NCBI RefSeq assembly: GCF_000485595.1
Contig: NW_014577748.1
Span: 99,689 to 163,688, forward strand
Direction: 5' to 3'
Source of the DNA: Priapulus caudatus
Lineage: Eukaryota > Priapulida > Priapulimorpha > Priapulimorphida > Priapulidae
DNA length: 64,000 nucleotides
The stretch's first letter is position 1. The number at the start of each line of letters is the position of its first letter. Under the pieces are notes generated by a model. That model did not search any database and was not told the origin of the DNA. It saw only the letters and a program-made list of their open reading frames with translations. Positions 22,136 to 34,370 of this stretch are shown here, in pieces. A program made the position numbers and the translations under genes.

Positions 22136-23774
22136 TTTTATGGTAAATGTGGCACCAAAGCTTAAAAATCGGCTAAAGATGAGGTAATCTAACTATAAAT
22201 TGGCGCCCATTTCTTCTGCTGCTATAAAAGGATGGGTGATTACATGCCAAATGATGATACTATTTATCTGCCCTACTGCTATACAAAACTGAGCTTGTGG
22301 AAGCAGTACAAGATGAGATGGAACAGAAGAATATCAAGGACCACATCTCATATGAATATATGATAGAGATATGGAAAAAAGACTTTCCCCGGTATAAGAT
22401 TGGCAAGGTAATCAAAACTTTGTAGTCTTTCTAAGCTGATCTAAAGCTGATACCAAATTATGGGCAAAGTTTATGGTATGATGATAGCTTTGTGTTACGG
22501 TATTCAATGTGATTAATCTACAATCTACATACTCTTTTTTTCACTGTCTATTATTTCAGCCATCAACTTTTGCTGTATGCAATACCTGTGTGTGCAGTTG
22601 AAGGTTGACTATCAGCATCTGCCACAAGCACCAGAGACAAGCAATTGTAAAGTAATAGCTCAACACAAGCTTCAAGTAGAGTAAGTAAATATAAACTTGA
22701 CTAGTGGACCTGTCGCTCACTTCGCACCCTCATTGCTAGAATACCGGTACATGTAGATCTACTGAAAGTATACGTGGGATTGGGTATATACATTTAAAAG
22801 CAGATTTGCTTTTGAGTCAGTTTGTTTTTGAGTCAAAACGTGCAAACAGTAAATAGTATATTCACTGCTGCACTAAAACTGTTGCACCTACTCAATCTCA
22901 CATGTAGAACTGAGTCATTGGCAATTAAGAAACACTACCTATAACACCTGACTGCAAAATTAGATATGGTATTAAACTGGCGCGCGCCAACTCGTAGCGT
23001 ACAGACTGCATAGAGAGAGCGGAATAGCGTGTATACACACTGCGAAAATTTGGCGCGCGCTAGTTTAATACAATATCACATTTCTGGCGTAACGCACGGC
23101 CCAGTGTACGTTTACATAGATATCATATAACATGATGTGTTATATGATATTTATGGTACGTTTATTTCATTACATGAGTAGCTATAGAAAACACAGTTCT
23201 CTATGTTATTGGATAACTTAATCCCCGACATGTGTATTCATTTACTATCTCTAAGCTAAATTGCTACCTAGTATCAATTTTGGCTGGTAGCCTCGACTGG
23301 CTTACCCTAATATTATTTGTATTGCGTGAACGCACGTTTAAAAATAGCGTATCCACGCATATAGACGACGTACGTCGATCAGCAGCGGAACGCACAAGCA
23401 ATGTTTAGATACCAAACTTGTTTCACAACAAAAGAACTCGTTACGCGCTGGCCATTTTCTATTGTAAATGTCTGTTGATATGCAACAGTGACACACGTAC
23501 AGCATACTTCTAGCATTATTCTGCAAAAAATAATTCTAAGTGTGCATCCAGTGATCGGTATATATGCATAATGTAAACAATTTGATTTAGCTGGATGAGA
23601 AAATACTATCATCAAGCAAGGAGCAGCGCAAGGCAAAATGATTCAGATCAAAACTGTCTAATATTGATGGAATGGACCAATCAAAAACGGACATTCCACA
23701 CTTGCACAAGATGATAAAGTCACCAGCAATTTGTACAAACTGGGCACACATTTGACAGGTACGAAATATATAGA

Positions 23775-24382
23775 AGCCTCGTCTACACGGAGTTTGTCTT
23801 GACCCGAGTTAAGCTAACGCAGCTAGCGGGAGGCGGTGTTACTGCGGTATGCGACTACCGCTTAACTCGAGTTAACGATTTCGCGCGCGTCTACACGAGT
23901 CTTAACTCGGGTTAAGCTAACCCGGGTTAGCTTAACCCGAGTTAGACCTCGTATAGACGCTTAAGCCGAGACAAATTTTCTCGTGTAGAAGATGAATAGA
24001 ACGCTTAAGCCGAGACAAATTTCTTCGTGTGAGACGATGTAATAAGATAGCTTAAGCCAAGACAAATTCTTCGTGTAAAGTTCATCTATAGAAGGATTTT
24101 TATCGCGGTATAAGCATTTGTCTTAAGCAAGATCTGTCTCGGTATAGCGTCGTATAGACGGTGTTCACCAGAGGATAGCGCATATAGTTCCTTACCCTGC
24201 GATATGCGGCAATAGTGAATGCGTATATTTACATCGATGCGTACATACAATGCGATAATTACGTACCAGAACCGCTCAAGCATTGAGCGGGTGGTGCTCG
24301 TATAGACGCTGCGCAAGTCTTAACTCGGGTTAAGCTAACCCGAGACTTGTAACCCGGGATAAGAAAACTTCGTATAGACGAG
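23775..24382. mobile_element. Foldback MITE with CTCGTCTACACG ends
   Basis: The left end CCTCGTCTACACGGAGTTTG and the inverted right end ACTCGTCTATACGAAGTTTT frame about 600 bp rich in TTAACTCGGGTTAAGC and CTTAAGCCGAGACAAATTT blocks that pair internally. It lies inside the DUF7869 gene. A second copy in reverse orientation is at 35341-35953 and a larger relative at 49145-50526. Confidence 0.7.
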
Positions 24383-25139
24383 TATTTATATATTATTCGG
24401 TGGATTGATGAACATAGAATGTCGCCATATTATTTGCATATACGATTGCACTTCGAAAAGATAGTTCACATTGAAAAAGTGACTGTTTGCGCTAACCCAA
24501 CGCTTCGACTAAATTGTATTGTTTTTAGGTTCCAAATTTGTGTGACAGCTGGCAGTTAGCGAGTTGTCCAGCATGTGAGAGCAAAAAATACTGAAGAACA
24601 TATTGTGGTTGAGTTGCCACCGCATATACGAGCGATTCAAAATGGCTTAGAAACTGATTGTCCTTTCAGTAAGTATAATGTGCACATATTAATATACTTT
24701 ATGGTACCCAACTGAACCACATGTCTGTTTTATATCAGCTACAAATACACATTTATATTGTGAAACCGTTATATTACTGTTACATTATTATCGTTGTATA
24801 TATAACAACATAGCATATATTAACATTAATAATGTGTGCGCTAACTTGATTTCTTATAAAAACAAACTACATAAATAGATATGGAAAGAGCTAAATTGAC
24901 CTTATGACTCGTATGCCATATGATATTCTTGCAGCAGCTGTTATTGTTTCTCTCATATCTTTAAAACCTTGAAAATATTAGTGTAATTGGGATGCCCTTG
25001 CTCGTGATGTGGTGGAAGAGGACAGGACCAACATCACTACTGGGCAGTTTGTAGCTGTGTATACAGAAACACGGCAACACAGGCCATGGATTGGAAAGGT
25101 ATGCTACTGGTAAATTTAACGTGTAATTATGAAAACGGC

Positions 25140-26660
25140 AATTGTCTGCACATCAAAGTAAATCCAGAGAGACCGGGTACAAGATGGCGTTGCGCAAAAG
25201 ATGCGTTGTTCCCCGACCGCCGAAAGCGGTTAAGCCGCGCACTTCGCGGGGACTGGGCGCACGCGACCGCGGGATGTATACTATAGCTCCCCGTATACGC
25301 ATTCGCCGCGCCGAAGGAAGGCGGCGCGCCGAATGCGTTATAGCGGGCAGCCTAACATCGCGCAGTTTTCGGGACACGTACATCGGCTCGGCGACATCGG
25401 CTTTGGAGGGGCGCCTTTCGATTATAGATTGACACGCGTTTGTACATCCTCGCCGTCGTACCGTCACCTGCCGTATTTTCGTACCTTATCTGGCGTTCTC
25501 CCACTCTCTTTCTCTCTTCCCCACGGTCTGTCTCTCTCTCTCTCTCGATCTCTCTCTCTCGCTGGCTCCGCCGCCACGGGTTAATACACATACACTATAT
25601 ACATGCATCGATGCTTCCGCAGCCTGGCACACAAGCATGCACTTGCAGCGTTTTAATAAAATGTAATGCTAAATAAATACAAAATCTATTTACTAGTACT
25701 ACGAAAGTCACCGCGGCGCAAAAACTCCCCGAGCCAGGTTTGTTGGATATAGCATTTCGACCGTGCCCGGCCGCACGTGGAGCGCGGGGGAGAAGGGAGG
25801 CTGGAATGTCGCGCTCCGCGGTCTTCGTAAAAACATGTGCATATATATATTTGTGTGTCAGTGTCGCGGCGTATTGCAGGATTAGCTACGTGTAAAAACT
25901 GCCACGGCCACGCCAGCACGTGCTCGCACGACCTGCCGTCGCCACGGGCAGCGCGGGTCAAGAGGTTGATAAAAACTCGCACGTACGGAGCAGGCGCTTT
26001 TGGGAATAGATAGCATCTAGACCGCGCCAGCCCACGTGGAGCGCCGTACACGTCTTCGTTAAAACCTCTGTGATAGACGTAACGCTATACTCGGCAGAAG
26101 CCGCTGTCATCGCGTAGCGGCCAATGAGCGACGCGCGTCATTGCTTATTGACAGCATTTCTTGTAGGAGCCACTACGTCTTAGCCATGAGGCGCGCCACC
26201 CCAAAAAAGTTTAGGGCCGTTTGGAGATGGCCTCAAGCCGTCCATCCCGAAATGTCGGTTGGATTGCCGCCCAGTTTTTCGCGGAGTGCGTTTTCAGACC
26301 CCGTCTCAGATATCTGTCTAAAAGGACAAAAAGGGGGCGGCGTATTCGCGTTAGGGCGCGGCTTCGCCGCGAGCTGTGCGCCTGCGCGCAAAAACCGGGG
26401 CCGGCAAGTCCGTCCAGAGAGACATGATACAGGTTGCGTTGCACAGGCTGTTGATCATGGGGCGCTGAGCGGCGCCGACAACACGCTGTTCGCGGGTATT
26501 GCGCACGCGCGACGCGGGATGTTCAAGTATGAAGCGCTGTCCGCAGTGGAGACGTGCGCCAAATTCGAGGCCCGGCGCACGTCTCCACAGCGGTCAGCGG
26601 ATGCGTCTGTAGTTTTAGAAGATGACAATGATTATATGGACGATATTCTAGAAATTGGAG
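25140..26660. mobile_element. GC-rich MITE cluster in an intron
   Basis: The long gap between two DUF7869 exons (25099-27842) is filled with GC-rich palindromic blocks unlike the AT-rich surroundings. They include CGCCGCGCCGAAGGAAGGCG near 25305, a (TC)n run at 25500-25562, and 25870-26460, which matches 61920-62460 partly direct and partly inverted. A palindrome around CGTGCGCC(G/A) lies at 26530-26610. The + frame 26141-26677 is open but only reads through these repeats. Confidence 0.55.
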
Positions 26661-27445
26661 ATTATAACAGTCACTAACAGTCGAAGAGCCTGGTCGGTTT
26701 AGCCCCACATTAGCTGAATCAAAAAGATTAGAATTTAATATGAACATAACAAATATAATGGTTATATAAAATTCACAAACAAAGAAAGATTTTTGCATCA
26801 TTCCTTGATTGATATACGTATATTGATATGATTCCTTGATATTTCGTGATACCTAAGCCTAGGCTAAGGTCCCTAGGCTAAAGTGGATTTGCACCGGTTA
26901 TAACGTTATGATAAGAGTCCGAACTGAAAAATGTAGGTTAAGGAAAATAATGATTATGGGCAAGAGCAAAAATTGTGGAAATCATACTATAGAAGCAAGA
27001 GTGAAATTATGCGAATACACAGTTTTACCTTCTTCCTAAATAACAGTAATTTTGCACACTGGAGAGATAGTGATCCGCTAGGGGACGGCCCTGATTGGCT
27101 AATTTTATCTCTTATTTAATTTTATTATTTTTATGATCCAAGAGATGGCGCTGTGGCATGTAAACATTGACTAGGCGTCTGGGCCAAGGAGTTAAATATA
27201 ACTCCTTATATTTAGCTCCTTGGTTTGGGCTAGGCGTTAACGCGTTGACCCTATGTAAACCGACATGTTGGAACTGGGCTGGCCACGCCATGTGTCTGGA
27301 AAATAGGCAGATAAGAGATAAGCCCTCGGCTCAGAACCGCCGTGCCGCCGTACGCGCCGTATAAGGAATAATGGGCGGGGCTTACGGTCTCACTAAAATG
27401 CGGATTTACGAGGAAATTCGAGGGCGCAGCGTGCTAAATAGCACG
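26661..27445. other. Intron remainder with MITE scraps
   Basis: 26798-26900 matches the outer part of the telomeric-repeat MITE at 51870-52200 (TTGCATCATTCCTTGAT, CTAAAGTGGATTTGCACC). 27184-27224 is a hairpin, CCAAGGAGTTAAATATAACT and its mirror. 27361-27402 is the mirror of a block at about 18020-18060. No gene is seen. Confidence 0.5.
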
Positions 27446-28137
27446 TAATTTTGTTAACGAGCCCTTAGCTATCGATTAAGACAATTCGCGAGAGTAGATT
27501 GATGCGGCAGAACGTGAGATCGGCGATTCGCTCGAAAATGCAGTAGATGTACTTTTTTGGATGAGGGGTGGGGGCGATGCCTGTGTTAGCGTGGCACTGC
27601 GTGCCAATCATCGGGTTGCACCCATCACACGCCCGTCACGTCCAGCTGTGTAGTTCCCTCTGCTGTGTGCACTACAATGGAAAGAACTGTACGTTTTATA
27701 ACACAGTTTATCTCACATAACTTGGAATAGGAAATACTCACTAACAGACGTACCAGATGTGTACTTATGCCTACATTATTTTATTAAAAATGTTACACAC
27801 CTAAATAACTTTTCCGTAAAAGTAATGTATACATAACTTTGAAGGTGGAACAAAGTGAAGAAACCCTGGAAGTTCACTGGTTTGAAGGAAGTTACACCAC
27901 TACATGGAAGGGTATGTATGCGGGTGTAGGACGAAGCCGAAGACCGTACACAGATTTTGTGTCACGGGATTCCGTCTTATATTGGGGATTTTGTCTATCG
28001 GCACAAATGCCGTCTTTTAAAACAAACACAGGCAGAAATTGAAAAAGATACGCAAATGAAGATAACCTGAGAGAACATTCGTAATTGTGGATGTGTGTGT
28101 CGGTATGAGGGCAGCTATATATAGCACCACTCATAAA

Positions 28138-28320
28138 AACCCGGTTCGTAGTTTACATACGCGGAGTTTGAGCCGAAAGTTAGCAGTAGCTCGCTGTTAT
28201 CAGGGCTGCTATATTGCAGCCCGCATTAAAACCGGTTCGTAGTTTACATCGCGGAGTTTGAGCAGGAATAAGCAGTCGCGCGCTGTTATTAGGGCTGCTA
28301 TAATGCAGCCCTCATAAAAC
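28138..28320. repeat. ~90 bp tandem repeat, two copies (left array)
   Basis: Units read AACCGGTTCGTAGTTTACAT, GGAGTTTGAGC, TTAGCAGT, GCTGTTATCAGGGCTGCTAT and ATGCAGCCC. The same unit forms the array at 31015-31290, and an inverted set lies at 36885-37085. Confidence 0.85.
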
Positions 28321-29614
28321 GTAATAGTTTGCAATGTTCACGTTTTGTTGACTATATTATAGCAGTGTTATCATAGGCTGGCCACTTCTTGCTAGCTTAA
28401 TAGTACATGGAGTGTATTTGGGCATGCATTGTTTCAGAATTTCACTTTGTGCATGAACTACGCAGAATTTTGGTTTTGTTGGAGTAGTCTGGTGTCAAAT
28501 GCTATATTTGATTTATAACTGCATTTTCTTGGCATGAAAAACATTTACCTAACTTTGTATTTCACTCGACAGCAACAAATTGTAAATTAAAAGAGCTTCT
28601 TTGGAATAAATTCTGCAAGTTGTCTATATTTATGATGTTCACCCTGATTTTTGTAAAACGTATTTACACGTTGTGCAATTTGAAGTCTCCAACTTTACAC
28701 CGAAACATAAACATCTGTACAGCAGAGGAATCTTATAAAGTTTCTGCCATCCACGCATTTGATTCTGTTGTTTTCCTTCTGCATTTTCCCTTGCCAACAT
28801 TTCCATGAAGTAATTACGGTGACTAGTGGTGTGTCATTTCTTACCCTCTTCAAGCATGTTGATGAGTTATCGTAATTGAAGATTCATAAAACTAAGAGAA
28901 AGCTGATCATTATACGCTAGAATAGTCAGCAGTTCTGACCGTCATGTGTTCATGCGCATTCTAGTACGCACCAGTTACAATAATGGCTATAACCAGTAAA
29001 TAACCATGCAGTTCTAGATCTATTGTTTGACGGCCAGTTTCGCACCGCTATTTACGGGTTCTATGTAGCATCACAGGCACAATCTATTCAGTCAAGTTTT
29101 GAAAGCATTGTTTAAACAGCGATCATTACCAGGCTGCTGACGCAGCCGATTCGGGTCATTCTCGCACCTGCAACAACTACTAGGATTTGCGACAGAGATC
29201 GCATACGCATATTACAGCAGACGGCCAGTAAAAGGTGAGATGTTCTGACAGAAAAACATGTTGTAAAGCTATCGATATTGAAATGTACTTTAAAGCAAAG
29301 AAGAATTTTTTTGTATGAGATATATATATATATGAACGATTTTTCTGCTAATACGTACCTTTTAGCAAAGTCATCCTCTGTGTCAATATAACGGTTTATA
29401 CAATTGATTGCAACGATTCGGCAAGGTGCAATTAAAGTTGTGTTAATAACAAAATATAGATAGCAGCAGCTATAAAACAGCTTTAAACCAGCTCTTTAGG
29501 TAGTCCATAACAAATTCTATGATTTGTTCATTGTGTAGAGCAAAACCGACAGTAACAAACCTAACCCCGAGTACAAACAATAGAAACTTAATCGCTATAT
29601 TATTTTATTTTAAG
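28321..29614. other. Leader of the methyltransferase segment, no exon identified
   Basis: Between the left 90 bp array and the first recognised methyltransferase exon I found no coding block with a DPP[Y/F/W] motif. 28321-28719 is duplicated, inverted, at 36496-36890. The 62-codon + frame at 28620-28808 has no recognisable domain. Confidence 0.4.
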
Positions 29615-30232
29615 GAAAGCAAAGCCTCACGAATATGCTCCAGCATATAGTGGTTGGCCAGTGGCATACAGGGGAGCAGGAGAGGTGCAGCAACCTTGTT
29701 CAGCCCCATGGAAATGTCTTCCTAGCAGACATGGTAGAGAGACCAGAGAGAGACGAAGACGGACCCATTGTCAACGCAGAACCGAGACCAGAAAACCTTT
29801 ATGCAGCAATAATAGAAGCGTATAGTCATGAGAACGACACCGTGATCGATGCTTGCTCTGGGACAGGTATATAAGTACATTGCTCACCATATAATATGTC
29901 ATAAAGAAGGGAAGGAAGAAACGAAGTCATTTTGTCTAATACAAGAGTAAATTATCATTTGGCTTTCGTTTACGTACTTGTGCATGATACTTCTTTTAAA
30001 AGACGATAATATGAAATCTCAATTCCCAATTAATAAAAATTTGGTTTTAAGAGTGCAATATATATTACAATAAATTTTTCAGAAAAAAACAGAAAATTGT
30101 GAAATATTTTTACAGGTACGGGGATAACAGCGGCTATGAGATTGAAGAGAAATTGTGTTGCAGTAGAAAACGACATAAAGCAGGTCGAAGCCATCAAGAA
30201 GAGACTAATACGCCTACAGTGTAACTTGTAAA
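29615..30232 (+). pseudogene. C-terminal exons of a beta-class N4/N6-type DNA methyltransferase
   Basis: Exon 1 starts after the acceptor TTTTAAG at 29615 and ends CTCTGGGACAG|GTATAT near 29868. Exon 2 starts after TTTTACAG near 30115 and ends with TAA at 30232. Splicing creates an unbroken SAM-binding motif I of the form D-A-C-S-G-T-G, followed by AAMRLKRNCVAVEND and QVEAIKKRLIRLQ. It is preceded by AEPRPENLYAAIIEAYS. Motif I near the C-terminus, after the target-recognition part, is the order of beta-class amino-methyltransferases, which methylate exocyclic amines of adenine or cytosine. The first half of exon 1 reads better in another frame (PHEYAPAYSGWPVAYRGAGE), so a frameshift near 29720 is likely. 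The catalytic DPP[Y/F/W] motif should be in an upstream exon that I could not find. The 90 bp arrays bracket the gene. Confidence 0.6.
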
Positions 30233-31014
30233 TGCTGTTTTGGGAAAAAATTGTAGTCACGCTAATTTTGCCTATTTGGAACCCATTTTTAACATTAAAC
30301 AGAAGAAAACTTTGATATATGTTTAACAGTGATTTTGTATATAAAAAGTTGTATATAAATAGTTTAGTGTAATTTCATGTTTTTGTGTATGTCGCTCATT
30401 GAGTAAATAGTGCATAAAACTAGTCCTTTTTAAACGTTTGCAAACAAAAATATCTTAAAAGTAAAAAAAAAGTCTTATGAAGGTTATACTTGGACTAGTA
30501 ATGCATTGCATTTCAAGTGTTTAGATAATAAAAATTTATTATCGGTATTGCTAATTAATAAGCTGTGATTTAATTCAACCTGTACACGTAGTAGTTTTTC
30601 TGAATAAGCCACACGTACAGTAATAATTCGTTTACATGTAACCGTGTCTCAAGTGTGTAATACATAAGCTATGATTTAAACTTTTAGGCGAATATTAACT
30701 TTTACTACATTGGTATATTCAAGGGTGTTTAACGTTGATTTTGTAACTGATGCAAGGAAATATAGTCTGTTAAAAAATTAGATTTTTACAATAAACTAGT
30801 GTAACAATATCTATCTATTTGATTATACTGGCATGCGGCTTTAATAGGCAGCTTCAAATGTTATGAAGTATATCATTAATCAACGATTCTATCACGACCT
30901 TAGTCTATTCCCAAACTTAGCAGTCGCGCGCTGTTTATCGTTTCTACAGCAAGCATTTTTAACGTTGGTCTTGTGACTGCATGGTGCAAGGAAATAGTCT
31001 GTTTTGACTTGGCA
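30233..31014. other. AT-rich 3' flank of the methyltransferase exons
   Basis: This is non-coding AT-rich sequence between the methyltransferase stop and the right 90 bp array. No element or gene is recognised. Confidence 0.4.
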
Positions 31015-31290
31015 GTCGTCGTTATGAGGGCTGCTATAATGCAGCCCGCATAAAAACCGGTTCACAGTTTACATACGAGGAGTTTGAGCCGGAAGTTAGC
31101 AGTCGCTCGCTGTTATCAGGGCTGCTATAATGCAGCCCGCATAAAAACCGGTTCACAGTTTACATACGAGGAGTTTGAGCCGGAAGTTAGCAGTCGCTCG
31201 CTGTTATCAGGGCTGCTATAATGCAGCCCGCATAAAAACCGGTTCGTAGTTTACATTCGCGGAGTTTGAGCAGGAAATAAGCAGTCACGC
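31015..31290. repeat. ~90 bp tandem repeat, about three copies (right array)
   Basis: It contains three copies of AGGGCTGCTATAATGCAGCC plus AAAAACCGGTTC(A/G)(C/T)AGTTTACA and GGAGTTTGAGC. Adjacent units are nearly identical, so the array looks recent. It is in the same orientation as the array at 28138-28320, making the 3.15 kb between their outer edges a direct-repeat-bracketed segment. Confidence 0.85.
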
Positions 31291-31497
31291 GCGCTGTTAG
31301 CAGAAAGTGGATTCTAAATTCATGGTGTAAAGCAATGTCTTATAGCAGGTGTAAGGAACACCAGCTATATTATAAGCAAAATAGTCAACGCATAGCTTTT
31401 TGAAAAGCTCGAACTTTACTTCTGCTACATTTCATAAAATTCTTCTCACCTATAGCTTGTATATAAAATTACAGCTACGAAAAAGTAGTGACGCCTG

Positions 31498-32280
31498 TTA
31501 TCTGGCAGAAATTCTCATTTCCAAGAATTCAAAAGTATTTCCAATGCTGTTCAAGGTTTTAATTTCAAGAGGAATTGTTTCCCATATCCTTGAGGCCAGA
31601 GACTTAAATCGAGATAGACCATAGTTGGTCCTGGAGGCAGGTCTGTGTAGATTACCTTTTGAGGCATACCTAGTGTTGTAATTATGTATTTGTAAAGCAG
31701 AAGGAATTAGATCAATAAAGGCTGCAGGAATATCCGTTTTAACATACTTGATTTTGTGTACAAGAGTTGAGATTTTGAGTTTCAAAACATTATCAAGATT
31801 TAGAATGTCTAGAAGGAATTGTAGTATGGGGTAGCACTTTCTCTTTTTTTAGCAAAGAAGATGGAACGCATACATTTATTCTGTTTTGTTTTGATTTGTT
31901 GTAATCGAGTTTGGTAGGCAGTCCCCCAGCTCATTAGGCCATAATTAATATATGGGTACATGAGGGTATAATAAAGTTGTCTAAGGGTGCTAATAGAAAC
32001 ATATTGCCTAAGTTTGTTTAGAATACCTATATTTTTTGCCAGTTTGTTATTAACATGTCTTATCTGTGCATCCCACTGTAAATGGTCATCAATAAAAACA
32101 CCCAAATATTTTATCTGTGTTCCTTTTTCTATGTTACATGTAGTTATTGAAATAATAGGCTTTTTCCTAGGGGAAGTAATGAGCATGTATTTTGTCTTCT
32201 TGAAGTTAATTGAAAGTTTGTTCACTTTTTGTTTTGTTTCACTGGACGATTTTTTTTTGTTCACTTTGTTTCACTTTTTT
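31498..32280 (-). pseudogene. LINE reverse transcriptase C-terminal part
   Basis: The minus frame 32264-31809 reads KTKYMLITSPRKKP, IKYLGVFIDDHLQWDAQI and LMYPYINYGLMSWG, blocks of the non-LTR RT thumb region. Shifted, 31785-31498 reads NYNTRYASKGNLHRPASRT and ends ARLYSRF-like in the style of CR1/L2/Rex-group LINEs. The protein copies element RNA at the insertion site. The endonuclease and the RT active site are absent: the copy is 5'-truncated at about 32280, the usual fate of LINE insertions. There is one frameshift near 31800. Confidence 0.75.
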
Positions 32281-32288
32281 TATGTTTC

Positions 32289-32440
32289 CTATATCGAGCT
32301 TGTGAGAAGGGACGGGTACCAGTCTATACACACAGTACAGGCGGGCACATGCGCAGATGAAACTTAGAAACTCAGAAACTCGGAAACTCAAAAAGTCGGA
32401 AACTCGGAAACTCAAAAAGTCGGATGTCGTTTCAGGGCTT
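32289..32440. repeat. Interspersed repeat, inverted relative to 17096-17207
   Basis: It includes one arm of the GGTACC palindrome, the stretch TACAGGCGGGCACATGCGCAG and short repeats of GAAACTC(A/G)GAAACTC. The copy at 17096-17207 is in the opposite orientation and continues into the full palindrome. Confidence 0.75.
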
Positions 32441-32762
32441 CCATCATATATGGAGCTCCTTGATACAGAGACCCTAGAACATATATTAGTGTTCTATTGT
32501 CTCTGGTATATATATACTAGCACAGTGACAATAGCTCCACCTATGGGTTGAAATAGTGCAAATCTATTATCGCGTAACATCTTTCCCCTTATACAAAATG
32601 AGATTCTTATAACTGACAAATTATAACTGTGTGCCAATACTGACATCAAATTATATGTTAAACGTAAATGTATCTAAGTGTATCTAGCACCCTGAAATCC
32701 TAACCAATAACGTAATACTCGGGGACCGTTACGGATACTGCTAAACTGAACAATAATAACGA

Positions 32763-33748
32763 TTAAAAATTTAGCCGCTCTACTTTCTTGATGACTCTTC
32801 CTGATCTCGTACGGTATGCGGCGTCTCCTTTCTCTGCGGTTGTCGAATCTGTTGCATCTGACTCTAAATACTCTGTAGCTTCCACCGTTGGATGCTCCAG
32901 GAGGATCTGCTTGGAGCATGTTGGAACAGGATGCCGCTGGTCCGGCACCTGTACGGCTGTGCACGCTTGCTCGGGTAGAGGCCGTGACGCCTGTTAATTG
33001 CTATCTGCCCGAGAAAACCGGGAAAACTGCCTGTTCGTGTTATAGCGTTGTCCGCCTGGTGCTGTCACCTCATACCTTCGACTGTTAAGCTAGCTGTTGC
33101 GTGACAGTCTCACCTTTCCATTCGCTGTGACCTCTCTGAATGGGTTGCATCCTTACATGTTTGCCTACTCTGAGGGGTTTCAAGTCCCTTCTCCCTCGAT
33201 TTAGACGATCTGCTACTTCCCATCTCCTGTCTTCCATCCTGTACCTCTCAGCTTTTCCGGGGTCATGACGAATCGGTTCTAGCTTGTGGGTAGTTGTTAG
33301 AAATGAGCGTTTTTGTTTGCGTACCAAACAGCCTTTGTACTGGACTGGTCGAAATTCCGTCTGTCGGAGTATTTGTCAAGTTTAACAGCCCTATGCATGA
33401 ATCCTCTTTAGATGTTTTACACTTTTTCATCATTCTTTTGGCTATTTTTACTGCAGCCTCCGCAGCCCCGGTAGCCTTGCTGTTTCATGGACTTGTGATT
33501 TTGTGCTTGAATCCCCACGTCTTACTGAAGCGCTTAAACTTGTCTGAGGTGTACTGCGGCCCTCCATCGCTCATGACAACGTCGGGAATTCCGTGTCTTG
33601 CAAAGTGGTGCTTCATCTTTCCAATTACAGTCTCAGCCAACGTGTCTGACAAGTAGTCCAGTTCGAAGAAGTTGCTATAATAGTCAACAGTGACTAGATA
33701 TGCTCTGTTCTCGAATGTTAGTAGTGTAATGAAGCAGAAATCACGCAA
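32763..33748 (-). pseudogene. Ty3/gypsy integrase C-terminal half
   Basis: The minus strand from 33748 reads TVDYYSNFFELDYLSD and FARHGIPDVVMSDGGPQY, the first and second catalytic Asp regions of a gypsy integrase. After frameshifts the C-terminal domain (RVGKHVRMQPI...WKGETVTQQL) follows, ending in YRTRSGRVIKKVERLNF, a common last block of gypsy pol. Integrase inserts element cDNA into the host genome. The third acidic residue is not seen in frame. The N-terminal zinc domain and all upstream pol are missing; the sequence breaks at about 33750. Surrounding LTRs are not evidently its own. Confidence 0.7.
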
Positions 33749-33764
33749 GCGGGAAATTAATATA

Positions 33765-34370
33765 GAAATGTAGGAATATAGAGCACAAGCGTTGATGGCA
33801 CGCGGGTGGAGAAATTAGTTGGAGAGACGCGATGTTATAGAAGCGTCCAACGGCACATTGGGTAATTAACACCACCACACTAGGAAGATTGGTAACCCTT
33901 GACTCGGCAGATGTTGCAAATAGTAGCGGGCCACGGAAGGCATTAGATACACATTAGATATAGATTAGAGGTACATTAGTTACGGAAGGCGAGCACGCAG
34001 TAGTGTTGGCTAAGATAAGTAGCCACGAAACAACGCATGCAGAATAAAAGTAACCAGGGACATTTTGGCAACCAGCCAGAGGCCAAAGGGTTGGGTTTGA
34101 ACACAGTCCAGACTGACGTAAGATAGACCCGGTGGTCACTCGTCATAGGAATGTCCGACGCCCAACCAATAGAGGAGATGGCCGAAGCGGACGGCGAGGT
34201 GAGAAGGGGCACGCCCGACGGTAAGGGCACGCCCAAGGGTATAAAAGGGGACGCGAAGAGAGAACGTGGCCGGTTGTGACGCCCGAGTGCTGTGTAAAAT
34301 AAAAGAACGTTTTGCCTGTGAGAATACGACTGTTCGCGTTATAACCAACTTCAACTTATTTAACGCTACA
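33765..34370 (+). repeat. LTR-like sequence with TATA box and poly(A) signal
   Basis: It ends AACGCTACA at 34370. In + orientation TATAAAAGG at about 34240 is followed 60 bp later by AATAAA near 34303, the spacing expected of promoter and poly(A) signals inside an LTR. The left edge is uncertain (TGTAGG at 33769 or TGTTAT at 33822), and I see no target duplication. It is probably a solo LTR. Confidence 0.5.

Larger units (their letters stand above)
22227..28075 (+). pseudogene. DUF7869-type transposase-like gene, spliced and decayed
   Basis: Exon pieces read in order on the + strand. 22227-22409: MGDYMPNDDTIYLPY, then after a frameshift EIWKKDFPRYKIGK at a GT donor. About 22560-22684: CNTC-type cysteines, one stop. 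About 23590-23745: ILDGMDQSKTDIPH, the first acidic motif of the family. About 24590-24670: NTEEHIVVELPPHIRAIQNG, ending at a donor. 24985-25098: GQFVAVYTETRQHRPWIGK. 27843-28040: LEVHWFEGSYTTTW, ending early after a frameshift. I recognise this as the protein family carrying Pfam DUF7869, common in repeats of cnidarians and sponges. It probably acts as a transposase, which I infer and have not shown. The central catalytic segment between 23745 and 24540 is missing, with a foldback element in its place. Confidence 0.6.

Noticed and set aside
26141-26677. 178-codon + frame in GC-rich DNA
   Set aside because: It reads through a MITE with an inverted relative at 61920-62465; the same repeat is open on both strands there.
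28138-31290. CRISPR-like interpretation of the ~90 bp repeat arrays
   Set aside because: There are no unique spacers between constant short repeats, the whole unit repeats, and the context is eukaryotic.
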